Positions 23,555-30,706 of a DNA stretch of 64,000 bases are shown piece after piece. The notes below the pieces were generated by a model, which was given only the letters and a program-made list of their open reading frames with translations, searched no databases and was not told the origin of the DNA. Numbering within the stretch: the stretch's first letter is position 1; every line of letters starts with the position of its first letter. A program made the position numbers and the translations under genes. The stretch comes from Ruminococcaceae bacterium BL-6 (GTDB lineage Bacteria > Bacillota > Clostridia > Oscillospirales > Acutalibacteraceae), in assembly GCA_902810075.1 (NCBI GenBank), contig LR778135.1, positions 2,170,001 through 2,234,000 on the forward strand, written 5' to 3'.

Positions 23555-23998
23555 TTAAATTCCCAAATGAACCAAATAATGATGTTCCTTCTGCAACGCG
23601 GAAACCACTTCTTGTAACTCAGAGAAAAGGTTTAAGAGATATTCCTTAGAATATTTCTTTTTAATCTCTCTATACAAAACAACATGTTCCGGAGCGACAG
23701 AAAAAATGGCGGATAAGCCTGAAACAATGGGCTCAAAAACAGGATAGGATTTCGCATCAAAAACACAAGTACCATTCGGATCAATGATTTTGTTGGTTCT
23801 AACGGAACAAGCCCGAATCGGAATCCATTTTAAAAAATCATGAAGATAAAACATCAAATCCATATCCATACCAACTACTTTTTTAATGGAATAGAGGTCT
23901 CTCTTTTCCCTTTTTTTCAGCAGATCAAGATAAAGTTCATTGGTATTAAAAATCTCCGGATGTTCCGTATCGATTAAAACAAATTCATGCTGTGCCAT
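23555..23998 (-). CDS. Hypothetical protein, unrecognised
   Basis: A 147-aa protein beginning MAQHEFVLIDTEHPEIFNTN, rich in helix-forming charged segments (LLKKREKRDLYSIKK; YREIKKKYSKEYLLNLFSEL) and without signal peptide or membrane helix. It is noticeably more AT-rich than neighbouring genes, which suggests recent acquisition. ATG 23998 is preferred over the upstream GTG 24025; AGGAGG lies about 12 nt from it. It is 33 bp downstream of the MerR gene on the same strand and may be co-transcribed. No domain is recognised. Confidence 0.6.
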   Translation of the reverse strand: MAQHEFVLIDTEHPEIFNTNELYLDLLKKREKRDLYSIKKVVGMDMDLMFYLHDFLKWIPIRACSVRTNKIIDPNGTCVFDAKSYPVFEPIVSGLSAIFSVAPEHVVLYREIKKKYSKEYLLNLFSELQEVVSALQKEHHYLVHLGI

Positions 23999-24031
23999 GC
24001 TGGAAATAACCCTCCTACTACCCACTCTTTT

Positions 24032-24769
24032 TTATGGTTCCAGATGATCCGCGTAAATCCGCATGGCCCGCTTCAGAAACCGGGACAGGCCCTCGCCGTA
24101 TCGGTCGATGTTCCGGGTGAACCTTTCATCCGCGACATAAAGCTCCCCGAGCCCGGCGAACGCCCGGGGCGTGTAGCGGTATCCCAAACCGTTGAAAAAC
24201 CGGTAAAGCTCCCCCACCTTCCGCTGCACCGGCGGGGACGCCGGGTCTTCGCCGCGCATCCCGGCAAGGCCGGAGAAAAGGGTATCCATCCGGTCGGAAA
24301 GGCCCTTTCGCTGCTCCTCCGACAGGGACGACAGATAATTCCCGCTCGCGTCCACCGCGGCGTCGCCCCAGCGCCGGCGGGCCTCCTGCTCATAGGGATT
24401 CTTCCAGCCGAAGCCGCCGAATTTTTCCTGCTCACTCATGGTGATCTCTCCCTTCATGGATCGAATCGAGCGCTCGAGTGTTTCCAGCATGGTTTCGATC
24501 CGCTTTTTCTCAAACAGAAGGCAGTTCCTTTGAAGCTCGAACGCCTTTTCGCGGTCGAAGGAGCCGCCTTCCAGCAGTTCCCGGATCTTTCCAAGCGGAA
24601 ACCCGCACTCGCGGAAAAAGAGAATCTGCTGAAGCCGGTCGAGGTCTCCGCCGGAATAATCCCGGTATCCGTTTTCGCTGCGCCGCGGACACAGCAGGCC
24701 GATCTCATCGTAGTGATGGAGCGTGCGGACACTGATTCCGGCAAGCTTTGCCGCCTCTTTGACATTCAT
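24032..24769 (-). CDS. MerR-family regulator with TipAS-like effector domain
   Basis: A 245-aa regulator. Residues 1-70 form the MerR winged helix (VKEAAKLAGISVRTLHHYDE; ENGYRDYSGGDLDRLQQIL), residues 75-110 the dimerisation coiled coil, and 120-245 a TipAS domain, with KFGGFGWKNPYEQEARRRWG and the C-terminal YVADERFTRNIDRYGEGL. TipAL-type regulators covalently or tightly bind thiopeptides and other cyclic compounds and activate efflux genes. GGAAGGGGG precedes ATG 24769. No transporter is adjacent, and the only downstream gene is the AT-rich hypothetical. Confidence 0.88.
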   Translation of the reverse strand: MNVKEAAKLAGISVRTLHHYDEIGLLCPRRSENGYRDYSGGDLDRLQQILFFRECGFPLGKIRELLEGGSFDREKAFELQRNCLLFEKKRIETMLETLERSIRSMKGEITMSEQEKFGGFGWKNPYEQEARRRWGDAAVDASGNYLSSLSEEQRKGLSDRMDTLFSGLAGMRGEDPASPPVQRKVGELYRFFNGLGYRYTPRAFAGLGELYVADERFTRNIDRYGEGLSRFLKRAMRIYADHLEP

Positions 24770-24987
24770 TCAGATTTCCCCCTTCCTACGCCGATTATAA
24801 TCCATGACGCCGCGTCAAAGTCAACCCTTTTCGTGAAAAAAATTAAGCCCTGTTTCAAACAGCAAGGAAGCGGCGGTCTATTGTGTCATCCGGCGCCAAA
24901 ATATGCTTAGAATACAAAAAAGATTCACGCAATTATGGGAATGACCTCTTCCTTACCAAGGAAATTGCTATTATAACCTTCATTCTA

Positions 24988-25164
24988 TCATTTTATTTTT
25001 CTCAATTGATTTTTCTCATTCAGTGCATTCAACGATAACTCACCGGCGAGCTTGAACAAGGCGTCTGCCATGACCTGTTCCGGCGGAATGCCACCGCCGT
25101 TTTCCCCGACTTTTTTATAAAACTGGTATAAATAATCATCAATCAGGATCATAACTTTTTTCAA
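24988..25164 (-). CDS. 58-aa small protein, second DYLYxFYxKVGENxGG family member
   Basis: Reads MKKVMILIDDYLYQFYKKVG, then ENGGGIPPEQVMADALFKLA, then GELSLNALNEKNQLRKIK. TTG 25164 is the start, with GGGAGG 9-10 nt upstream. It is a clear paralogue of the 66-aa protein at 1764-1964, matching over almost its whole length, including DDYLY-FY-KVGEN-GG and LFKLAGELSLNA-NEK. As there, it is divergent from an XRE gene (25281) with two palindromes between. The conserved LAGELSLNALNE helix and short beta-type N-terminus are its only visible features. No function known. Confidence 0.75.
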   Translation of the reverse strand: MKKVMILIDDYLYQFYKKVGENGGGIPPEQVMADALFKLAGELSLNALNEKNQLRKIK

Positions 25165-25192
25165 GTGCTTGCACCCTCCCGCTTTTAATTCT

Positions 25193-25263
25193 GGACTAGT
25201 ATTAGTCCCATTATATCATTCATTTCTTTTACAATCAAGACAAATTGAACTAATTTTGGTTCA
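25193..25263. promoter_or_regulatory. Divergent operator pair
   Basis: GGACTAGT-ATTAGTCC (25193-25208) and TGAACTAATTTTGGTTCA (25246-25263) are imperfect palindromes of related sequence, centres 54 bp apart. They occupy the space between the leftward 58-aa gene and the rightward XRE gene, as the TACGCA/TGCGTA pair does in the first module. Confidence 0.55.
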
Positions 25264-25280
25264 GATTTGGAGGGCGTGAC

Positions 25281-25517
25281 ATGGGCGGCCAGAAGATCAA
25301 GCAGGATGAAATTCATATCGGACGGAACATCAGAGAAATAAGGCTCAAAAAGGGGATCGGCCAAACAGAGCTGGTACGCCGGCTCCAGCTTTCCAATATC
25401 GCGATGACGCGGGAGACCCTTGTAAAAATCGAGCGGGGAATCCAGCACATTTACGCGGCACAGCTCCGCGGGATACGCGACGCGCTCGGGACAACATACG
25501 ACGAATTGCTGAAATAG
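25281..25517 (+). CDS. XRE-family transcriptional regulator
   Basis: A 78-aa single-domain protein: IGRNIREIRLKKGIGQTELV, then RRLQLSNIAMTRETLVKIERG and the tail YAAQLRGIRDALGTTYDELL, a complete Cro/C1 helix-turn-helix. GGAGGG precedes ATG 25281. It faces the 58-aa gene across two palindromes and is followed by a second XRE gene at 25580. By analogy with repressor-operator layouts it probably controls both directions. The DNA-binding helix differs from the XRE at 1414, in agreement with the different operator sequence. Confidence 0.82.
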   Translation: MGGQKIKQDEIHIGRNIREIRLKKGIGQTELVRRLQLSNIAMTRETLVKIERGIQHIYAAQLRGIRDALGTTYDELLK

Positions 25518-25579
25518 AAGCGCTCGCTTGTTGCCCGTAGATTCATAGAAAATCCGGCAAGGCAAATGAGGTGAGTCAT

Positions 25580-25798
25580 TTGTATTTTCAAAGGCTGCGG
25601 GATTTGAGAGAGGACAAAGGCCTGACACAAAAAGAGGTTGGAAATCTTCTGCACATCAGACAGAATGTGTATTCCCGCTATGAGCTGGGCATTCGGACGA
25701 TTCCAATTGAATACTTATTGGTTTTGGCCGACTTTTATCAGACTTCCATTGACTACATTTTGGGAAGAACCAATAACCCCAATCCCATCGGAAAGTGA
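25580..25798 (+). CDS. XRE-family transcriptional regulator
   Basis: A 72-aa protein starting MYFQRLRDLREDKGLTQKEV, with helix-turn-helix GNLLHIRQNVYSRYELGIRT and the tail VLADFYQTSIDYILGRTNNP, a very common Firmicute regulator type. TTG 25580 fits this start, with GAGGTGAG at 25568-25575. It is 62 bp after the preceding XRE gene and may share its transcript. Such proteins often control phage or mobile-element genes; the next gene on the opposite strand is a lysozyme. Confidence 0.82.
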   Translation: MYFQRLRDLREDKGLTQKEVGNLLHIRQNVYSRYELGIRTIPIEYLLVLADFYQTSIDYILGRTNNPNPIGK

Positions 25799-25818
25799 AA
25801 GGCGGCATTTACAAGGCC

Positions 25819-26694
25819 TTAGCCGGATACGTTGAAATTGCACTGTCTGGCGACGCTGTCCGCCGTGACCGTGATATGCGCGAACCGGGTCTGCGGCGGC
25901 AAGCCGACGACGTCGATCAGCCAGCCGCGGCCGCTGGGGTCGAGCCTGGGCTCGGACACTTGGATGACGTCCCTACCGGTGATATCCACCGTGGGCTTGT
26001 TTCGGCACCGTGCGAGCACGGTGTACCGCTCCCCGACCGCCATGTCCTTGCTGCGTGTGTCGAGGGACAGGGCGGCGTCCGGCGCTTTTCCGGCCGAAAA
26101 ATCGCGGTAGTTGTAATTCATGTCCACTTTTCCGGCAACGCCCGGCACCGTCCCGCCGCTGACGTACTGCCACAGGTCGTACTTTCCGGGATAGGTCGCT
26201 TCGTCGTTATATTGGGCAAGCCAGAACGGAAAAGCGGAAAGCTCGCCCATATACAAGCGGTTGACCGCCCAGTCCTTGTTCGCATAGACCCCGGCGAGAC
26301 AGCCCGCCGCCGTAAGCTCCAGGCAAAAAAGCTTGCAGAAATCCGTCGCCATGCGCCGGGAGAGCCCGCCGCGCTTTGCTTTGTAGCCATCCGAATCCTC
26401 CATGTCCAGAAAGACCGGAAAGACGGGCCTCCGGCCTTTGAGCAGACGCAGCACATGCGCCACCTCGCTCCTCGCTTCCACGACGGTCATGGCGTAGCTG
26501 TATAGATAAGCCCCCCACGGGATCCCGAGCCGGATGCATTCTGTCACGTTGCGCTCCCACTGCTCGTCGTCCTGGCTCGCAAGATCGCTGCCGTATCCGC
26601 AGCGCAGGATCGCGAAATCCACGCTGCCCCTGACTTTTTCCCAGTCGACCCGCCCGTTTGCATAGCTGACATCGATACCGTTTTCTCTCATCAT
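25819..26694 (-). CDS. GH25 family lysozyme
   Basis: A 291-aa protein with a GH25 catalytic barrel: NGIDVSYANGRVDWEKV at the start (Asp8), ILRCGYGSD, the catalytic DMED (97-100), and WLAQYNDEA/YDLWQYVSGG late in the barrel (to about 205). The remaining 85 residues form a small beta-rich domain, perhaps for wall binding. GH25 enzymes cleave the beta-1,4 bond after N-acetylmuramic acid in peptidoglycan. There is no signal peptide, as in phage endolysins, so it needs a holin or another route out; no holin is adjacent. GGGGGG precedes the double ATG at 26694/26691. Probably a phage-derived remnant. Confidence 0.87.
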   Translation of the reverse strand: MMRENGIDVSYANGRVDWEKVRGSVDFAILRCGYGSDLASQDDEQWERNVTECIRLGIPWGAYLYSYAMTVVEARSEVAHVLRLLKGRRPVFPVFLDMEDSDGYKAKRGGLSRRMATDFCKLFCLELTAAGCLAGVYANKDWAVNRLYMGELSAFPFWLAQYNDEATYPGKYDLWQYVSGGTVPGVAGKVDMNYNYRDFSAGKAPDAALSLDTRSKDMAVGERYTVLARCRNKPTVDITGRDVIQVSEPRLDPSGRGWLIDVVGLPPQTRFAHITVTADSVARQCNFNVSG

Positions 26695-26926
26695 TTCCCC
26701 CCGATTTTTTTCACAGTCTGACGAAAAAATTTTTCGTGCCGAATGATCCCTCTACTTATTATTTTATGGGGTTTTTTGGATTTCGTCAACAACTGCATGA
26801 TCGGGGCTGTGCCCGCGGGAGAACCGGGCCGTTAGCCGCGGGTGGTCCCGCCGGGCAAGTGGGACAACTTCATTCCCGGTTCCGGAAAAAATTCCGGAGG
26901 CTGTCCGTTGGGCTTTGCGCCCACAG

Positions 26927-26983
26927 TTGACGGAGCCGACCGGCCATGATATACTGATTTTATACACATACCCGTCCGGGTAT
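26927..26983 (+). promoter_or_regulatory. csoR promoter and operator
   Basis: TTGACG (26927-26932), 17 bp, TATACT (26950-26955), then ATACCCG-TC-CGGGTAT (26968-26983), a perfect palindrome of the CsoR type (GC tract flanked by AT). The operator covers the expected transcription start, so CsoR would repress its own gene until metal binds. Confidence 0.8.
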
Positions 26984-26999
26984 GAAGGAAGGTGTTACG

Positions 27000-27275
27000 A
27001 TGCGGCAGTGCATGGATGCGGAAAATCTCCACAGGCGGCTGAGCAAAATTCTGGGGCAGGTCAGGGCGATCGACAAAATGGTGGATGAGGACGTCCCGTG
27101 CGAGGATGTCCTGATCCAGATCAACGCTGCGAAAAGCGCGCTGCACAAAGTCGGACAGATCGTCCTCGAGGGCCACCTGAACCATTGCGTCCGCGAAGGG
27201 ATCGAGCACGGGGACGCGGATAAAACGATCGCGGATTTTGCGAAAGCGGTGGAACATTTCTCCCGGATGTCATAG
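27000..27275 (+). CDS. CsoR-type metal-sensing repressor
   Basis: A 91-aa all-helical repressor of the CsoR/RcnR family (LHRRLSKILGQVRAIDKMVD; VLIQINAAKSALHKVGQIVL). The ligand residues Cys34 (DVPCEDVL), His59 and Cys63 (LEGHLNHC) reproduce the C-H-C signature of Cu(I) sensors. AAGGAAGG lies 8 nt before ATG 27000; an earlier in-frame ATG is less likely. The protein should leave the operators at 26968-26983 and 27334-27368 when copper rises, inducing the downstream P-type ATPase. A terminator follows, so the pump has its own promoter. Confidence 0.88.
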   Translation: MRQCMDAENLHRRLSKILGQVRAIDKMVDEDVPCEDVLIQINAAKSALHKVGQIVLEGHLNHCVREGIEHGDADKTIADFAKAVEHFSRMS

Positions 27276-27288
27276 ACTGGAATTGCCA

Positions 27289-27324
27289 AACGGCTGCTGA
27301 AATCTTTCGGCAGCCGTTTTTTAT
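27289..27324 (+). terminator. Terminator of csoR
   Basis: AACGGCTGC pairs with GCAGCCGTT, followed by TTTTATTT. It directly precedes the -35 of the ATPase promoter. Confidence 0.8.
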
Positions 27325-27368
27325 TTGACAATTATACCCCCATGGGTATATTATACCCATGGGGGTAT
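27325..27368 (+). promoter_or_regulatory. P-type ATPase promoter fully covered by a 35-bp palindrome
   Basis: TTGACA (27325-27330) and TATATT (27347-27352, 16-bp spacing) bracket or overlap a palindrome with 17-nt perfect arms (27334-27350 and 27352-27368). Each arm contains ATACCCC-ATGGGTAT, so it is effectively two CsoR-type sites, one inverted on the other. Bound CsoR would occlude the whole core promoter. Confidence 0.82.
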
Positions 27369-27444
27369 CTGTATATCAAATCGAGCGGTTCCGCTAAGAT
27401 GCCGAATTTGTTTCTGTTCCTCCCCCTTCAGAAAGCAGAGGAGG

Positions 27445-27490
27445 AAACAGATCAGGATTCGCAGTCATAAGTGGAATTGCTGTAAAGGAG
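27445..27490 (+). repeat. Leader-associated ~40-nt repeat, copy 3
   Basis: AACAGATCAGGATTCGCAGT and CATAAGTGGAATTGCTGTAA run directly into the AAAGGAGG ribosome binding site of the P-type ATPase gene. A hairpin GTTCCTCC/GGAGGAAAC precedes it. Confidence 0.55.
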
Positions 27491-27498
27491 GCTTTCTG

Positions 27499-29382
27499 TT
27501 GATTCCATTTTTAAAAGAGGAACGGAAACGGGCGATGCTGTTCCTTCTTCTTTCCTTTGTTTCACTGATCGTCAGCCTGCTCCCCATCGGGCGGCGGCTT
27601 CCGGCCGACCCCGCGTGGATCGCCGTCGTGCTCTGCGGCGTTCCCATTGTAAAGGGGGCGGCGGTCGGCCTGATCACCGAATTCGATATCAAAGCCGATG
27701 TGCTGGTGTCCATCGCCCTTGTCGCCTCCATCGCCATCGGCGAGACCTTTGCGGCGGGCGAAGTGGCCTTTATCATGGCGGTCGGCGCCTATCTGGAAGA
27801 ACGAACCGTTTCCAAGGCGCGCGCCGGCATTGAGAAACTGGTGCATCTTTCTCCCGCGACGGCGAGGCGGGTAGCCGGCGGAGAGGAAAGCATCATCCCC
27901 GCCGAACAGGTCAGGCCCGGCGACATCCTTCGCGTGCTGGCGGGCGAAACCATCGCGGCGGACGGCGTCATCACGAGCGGGCAGACCTCCATCGACCAGT
28001 CGGTCATGACCGGGGAATCCCTGCCGGTCGACAAGGGCGAGGGGGACGGGGTTTCGAGCGGGACCGTCAATCAGTTCGGCACCTTCGAGATGGCGGCGGA
28101 AAAGGTCGGGGAAGACAGCTCCATCCAGCGGATGATCCAGCTCGTCAAATCGGCCGACGCCGGCAAGGCGAAAATCGTCGGAATCGCGGACCGGTGGGCC
28201 ACCTGGATCGTCGTGGCCGCGCTTTCCACGGCGCTGCTCACATGGATATTCACCGGGCAGATCATACGCTCGGTCACCATACTGGTCGTGTTCTGCCCCT
28301 GCGCGCTTGTGCTCGCCACCCCCACCGCGATCATGGCCGGGATCGGAAACGCTTCCGGATACGGCATCCTGGTCCGGCAGGGCGACGCCCTGGAGCGCCT
28401 TGCGCAGGTCAGAAGGATCGCCTTCGACAAGACCGGAACCCTGACCTTCGGAAAGCCGGCGGTCGTCCGGGCGGAAAGCTGCGACCCGGCCGTCACGCCG
28501 GAGATGCTGCTGGAAACGGCGGCGTCCGCGGAGCTGAGATCGGAGCATCCGCTCGGCAAAGCGATTGTCGCCTGCTACCGGCAGAAAAGCGGAAAGCTGC
28601 CCCCCCAGCCGGAGGAATTCCGGCTTTTCGCGGGGCGCGGGGTCTGCTCAAAAATCAACGGAAACGAGGTGCTGGCCGGAAACGAAGCCCTGCTTGCGGA
28701 GCGCGGGATCGGGCTGCCGGAGCAGTCTCGCCAATCCGCCGAACAGGCGAAAGCGCGGGGATGCACGGTCATCTATCTGGCCGTGGACCGAAAGGCTGCC
28801 GGGTGGATCGCCCTGGCCGACACTCTGCGGCCGGAAGCGGCGGAGACGGTCGGGGCCATCCACCGGCTGGGAGTCAAAACCGTACTGCTCACCGGGGACG
28901 CGGCCCCCGCCGCGGACCAGATCGCGCGCACGGCCGGGATCGCCGACCGGCGGGCCGGCTGCCTGCCGGAAGACAAGCTGACGGCCATCCGGACATATGA
29001 AAGCGGCGGGGAACCGGTCTGCATGGTGGGAGACGGAATCAACGACGCCCCAGCGCTGAAAACCGCCCGGGTCGGCGTCGCGATGGGCGGCATCGGAAGC
29101 GATATCGCGATCGAGGCCGCCGATATCGTCCTGGTCAGCGACAACATGAAGGAGATCCCCCATCTTCTGCAGCTTTCCCGGAAAACCATGACGACCATCC
29201 GGACCAATCTGACCGCGGCGATGACTTTGAACGTGATTGCGACCGTCCTCGCGATTCTGGGAATCCTGAATCCCGTGGTCGGCACTTTGGTACATAACGC
29301 CGGTTCCGTCGCCGTGATTTTCAACTCCTCTCTGCTGCTGAAATGGAAAGACAGAAAGGAGCGGGATCAGGCCCGTCCGTAA
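27499..29382 (+). CDS. Heavy-metal P1B-type ATPase without N-terminal metal-binding domain
   Basis: A 627-aa pump: about two leading helices (17-60), actuator motif MTGESLPVDKG, metal channel CPC (Cys266-Pro-Cys268), phosphorylation Asp310 in DKTGTLTFGKP, SEHPLGKAI (the HP signature), MVGDGINDAPALK, and the last helix pair with LVHNAGSVAVIFNSS. TTG 27499 follows AAAGGAGG by 8 nt. Unlike most CopA or ZntA proteins there is no HMA or Cys-rich N-terminal domain. CPC fits Cu(I), Zn or Cd, but the final helix (HNAGS) is not the standard copper MxxSS form. CsoR control suggests copper, so the ion is likely but not certain. Confidence 0.88.
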   Translation: MIPFLKEERKRAMLFLLLSFVSLIVSLLPIGRRLPADPAWIAVVLCGVPIVKGAAVGLITEFDIKADVLVSIALVASIAIGETFAAGEVAFIMAVGAYLEERTVSKARAGIEKLVHLSPATARRVAGGEESIIPAEQVRPGDILRVLAGETIAADGVITSGQTSIDQSVMTGESLPVDKGEGDGVSSGTVNQFGTFEMAAEKVGEDSSIQRMIQLVKSADAGKAKIVGIADRWATWIVVAALSTALLTWIFTGQIIRSVTILVVFCPCALVLATPTAIMAGIGNASGYGILVRQGDALERLAQVRRIAFDKTGTLTFGKPAVVRAESCDPAVTPEMLLETAASAELRSEHPLGKAIVACYRQKSGKLPPQPEEFRLFAGRGVCSKINGNEVLAGNEALLAERGIGLPEQSRQSAEQAKARGCTVIYLAVDRKAAGWIALADTLRPEAAETVGAIHRLGVKTVLLTGDAAPAADQIARTAGIADRRAGCLPEDKLTAIRTYESGGEPVCMVGDGINDAPALKTARVGVAMGGIGSDIAIEAADIVLVSDNMKEIPHLLQLSRKTMTTIRTNLTAAMTLNVIATVLAILGILNPVVGTLVHNAGSVAVIFNSSLLLKWKDRKERDQARP

Positions 29383-29633
29383 AGAGGCGATCCGGCCCCG
29401 CTGTTTCACCGTCATTCATGACCGGAACAGCAGAAGGAAACGCAGGATCGTTTTGAGTTCTGTTCTCCCAATTCCATTAGGGAGCTATATCCGTAATTTT
29501 GGGACCAGCCGCCGCCCTATGACATGCAATTGTGGGGCTGGGACAAGCCGCATAAGTCTGACTGCTTTTTGATCTTCCGAAAAAATTTTCAACATTTTAA
29601 ATGCACAGATTAAGAAATATCTGTAAAAGACTA

Positions 29634-29662
29634 TTGAAAGCAAAAATATTCCATGTTATAAT
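29634..29662 (+). promoter_or_regulatory. Promoter of the fluoride-riboswitch/ppa transcript
   Basis: TTGAAA (29634-29639) and TATAAT (29657-29662) with 17-bp spacing. Transcription would start near 29669, at the first base of the aptamer. From 29383 to 29633 I see no gene or recognisable RNA motif. Confidence 0.82.
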
Positions 29663-29668
29663 CCTAAC

Positions 29669-29754
29669 AAGGGAATGAAGTTCTCCCGCGGCATCACCGG
29701 AAACGCTATCGAGCTGATGACTTCTGCAGTGGCAGGGGCGTCGGCTTTTTTCAT
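29669..29754 (+). promoter_or_regulatory. Fluoride (crcB-motif) riboswitch with terminator platform
   Basis: GGGAATGAAGTTCTCCC forms P1 with the conserved AUG-type loop, followed by a purine-rich linker and GCTGATGACTTCTGC. GAAGT of the first loop can pair with ACTTC of the conserved 3' GAUGACUUCU segment, as in known fluoride aptamers. That 3' segment can instead pair (with G-U pairs) with GCAGGGGCGTCGGC to make a terminator followed by TTTTTTC. Fluoride binding would hold the aptamer and allow transcription of the pyrophosphatase gene. Confidence 0.85.
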
Positions 29755-29778
29755 TTTATATTTGAATGGAGGATTTTT

Positions 29779-30318
29779 ATGAACATCTGGCATGATATCA
29801 ACCCAGCCCGAATATCCACCGTAAAATTTGATGCGGTTGTAGAAATCCCTTTAGGAAGCAAACTCAAATATGAGCTCGACAAGGAAACCGGATTGTTGCG
29901 GCTTGACCGTGTGCTGTATACCTCGACGCACTATCCTTCGAATTATGGATTTATTCCGCTCACATTGGCAGAGGACGGCGACCCGTCGGATGTGCTGATG
30001 CTCAGCGACGAGAAATTTCAGCCGCTGTCGCTCATCCCAAGCCGTCCTATCGGCGTCATCCATATGGTGGACGGCGGAGACCGCGATGAAAAAATTATCG
30101 CCGTGGCCACTGGGGACCCAAATTACAACGGGTATCACTCGATCCAGGAATTGCCCTCTCATATTTTTGATGAAATGATCCACTTTTTTACCATTTACAA
30201 GCAGCTGGAAGGCAAACAGAGCACAGCAAAGGGCATCGGCGACGTGGAGGATGCCGCCGATATTATTCGGGTAAGCATCGAAAAGTACCATAATCTTTTT
30301 GACAAAAAACGCCATTGA
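29779..30318 (+). CDS. Inorganic pyrophosphatase, family I
   Basis: A 179-aa soluble pyrophosphatase, hydrolysing PPi to drive biosynthesis. Active-site residues line up with the E. coli enzyme: Glu22, Lys30, Arg44, Tyr56 and Asp66, Asp68, Asp71 in the signature DGDPSD. Mg-dependent family I enzymes are strongly inhibited by fluoride, which explains the fluoride riboswitch just upstream: more enzyme is made when fluoride blocks it. TGGAGG precedes ATG 29779. It is monocistronic. Many Clostridia use family II or membrane pyrophosphatases, so this copy may be specialised for fluoride stress (inference). Confidence 0.95.
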   Translation: MNIWHDINPARISTVKFDAVVEIPLGSKLKYELDKETGLLRLDRVLYTSTHYPSNYGFIPLTLAEDGDPSDVLMLSDEKFQPLSLIPSRPIGVIHMVDGGDRDEKIIAVATGDPNYNGYHSIQELPSHIFDEMIHFFTIYKQLEGKQSTAKGIGDVEDAADIIRVSIEKYHNLFDKKRH

Positions 30319-30438
30319 TAGGATGCTTTGCCTGTCTTAACACTCATTTGAATATGATCGATGGCTAATAGATTGTCTTACTTAACCTGACCGGTAAACA
30401 GATCTTTTGGATGGCTCAAAAAAGGGCCATACGAACAC

Positions 30439-30477
30439 GAGCCGGACGAACAATAGGTGTTCGTCCGGCTCTCTTTT
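30439..30477 (+). terminator. Terminator downstream of ppa
   Basis: GAGCCGGACGAAC (30439-30451) pairs with GTTCGTCCGGCTC (30459-30471), followed by TCTTTT. Confidence 0.75.
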
Positions 30478-30499
30478 GGTAGCGATGAGGGGAATCGAG
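30477..30499 (-). repeat. Decayed copy of the ssrA 3' end, outer
   Basis: TGGTAGCGATGAGGGGAATC with GAG resembles the true ssrA end at 30707 (TGGTGGAGATGAGGGGAATC). Together with 30645-30658 it suggests that elements integrated at ssrA and left their attachment copies. Confidence 0.55.
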
Positions 30500-30611
30500 T
30501 GTGCTCCGTCTTACCCGCGTTCCGCGGCACTCTAATTCTTTTCTCTGCTCCCTTTTCCTTTCTTATTCTATCCGGGGCATTCTGCTGTTCGCTTGCGGCA
30601 TCTTCACCAAA

Positions 30612-30698
30612 CAAAAGGACGCCCCTTATGTGGGCGTCCCTTTATTTGGTGGAGATGACAACGAAAAATCCGAACCCCAGTTAAAGGGTTCGGATTTT
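30612..30698 (-). terminator. Two hairpins downstream of ssrA
   Basis: AATCCGAACCC/GGGTTCGGATT (about 30667-30697) with A-runs on the left is a leftward terminator 10 bp beyond the ssrA end. A second, AAAGGACGCCCC/GGGCGTCCCTTT (30614-30643), lies beyond a short copy of the ssrA end (TTTGGTGGAGATGA, 30645-30658). Confidence 0.75.
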
Positions 30699-30706
30699 GA
30701 ACTGTT

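Noticed and set aside
29383-29633. Second regulatory RNA between the P-type ATPase and the fluoride switch
   Set aside because: Only short GC-rich segments occur, without a stable or recognisable fold.
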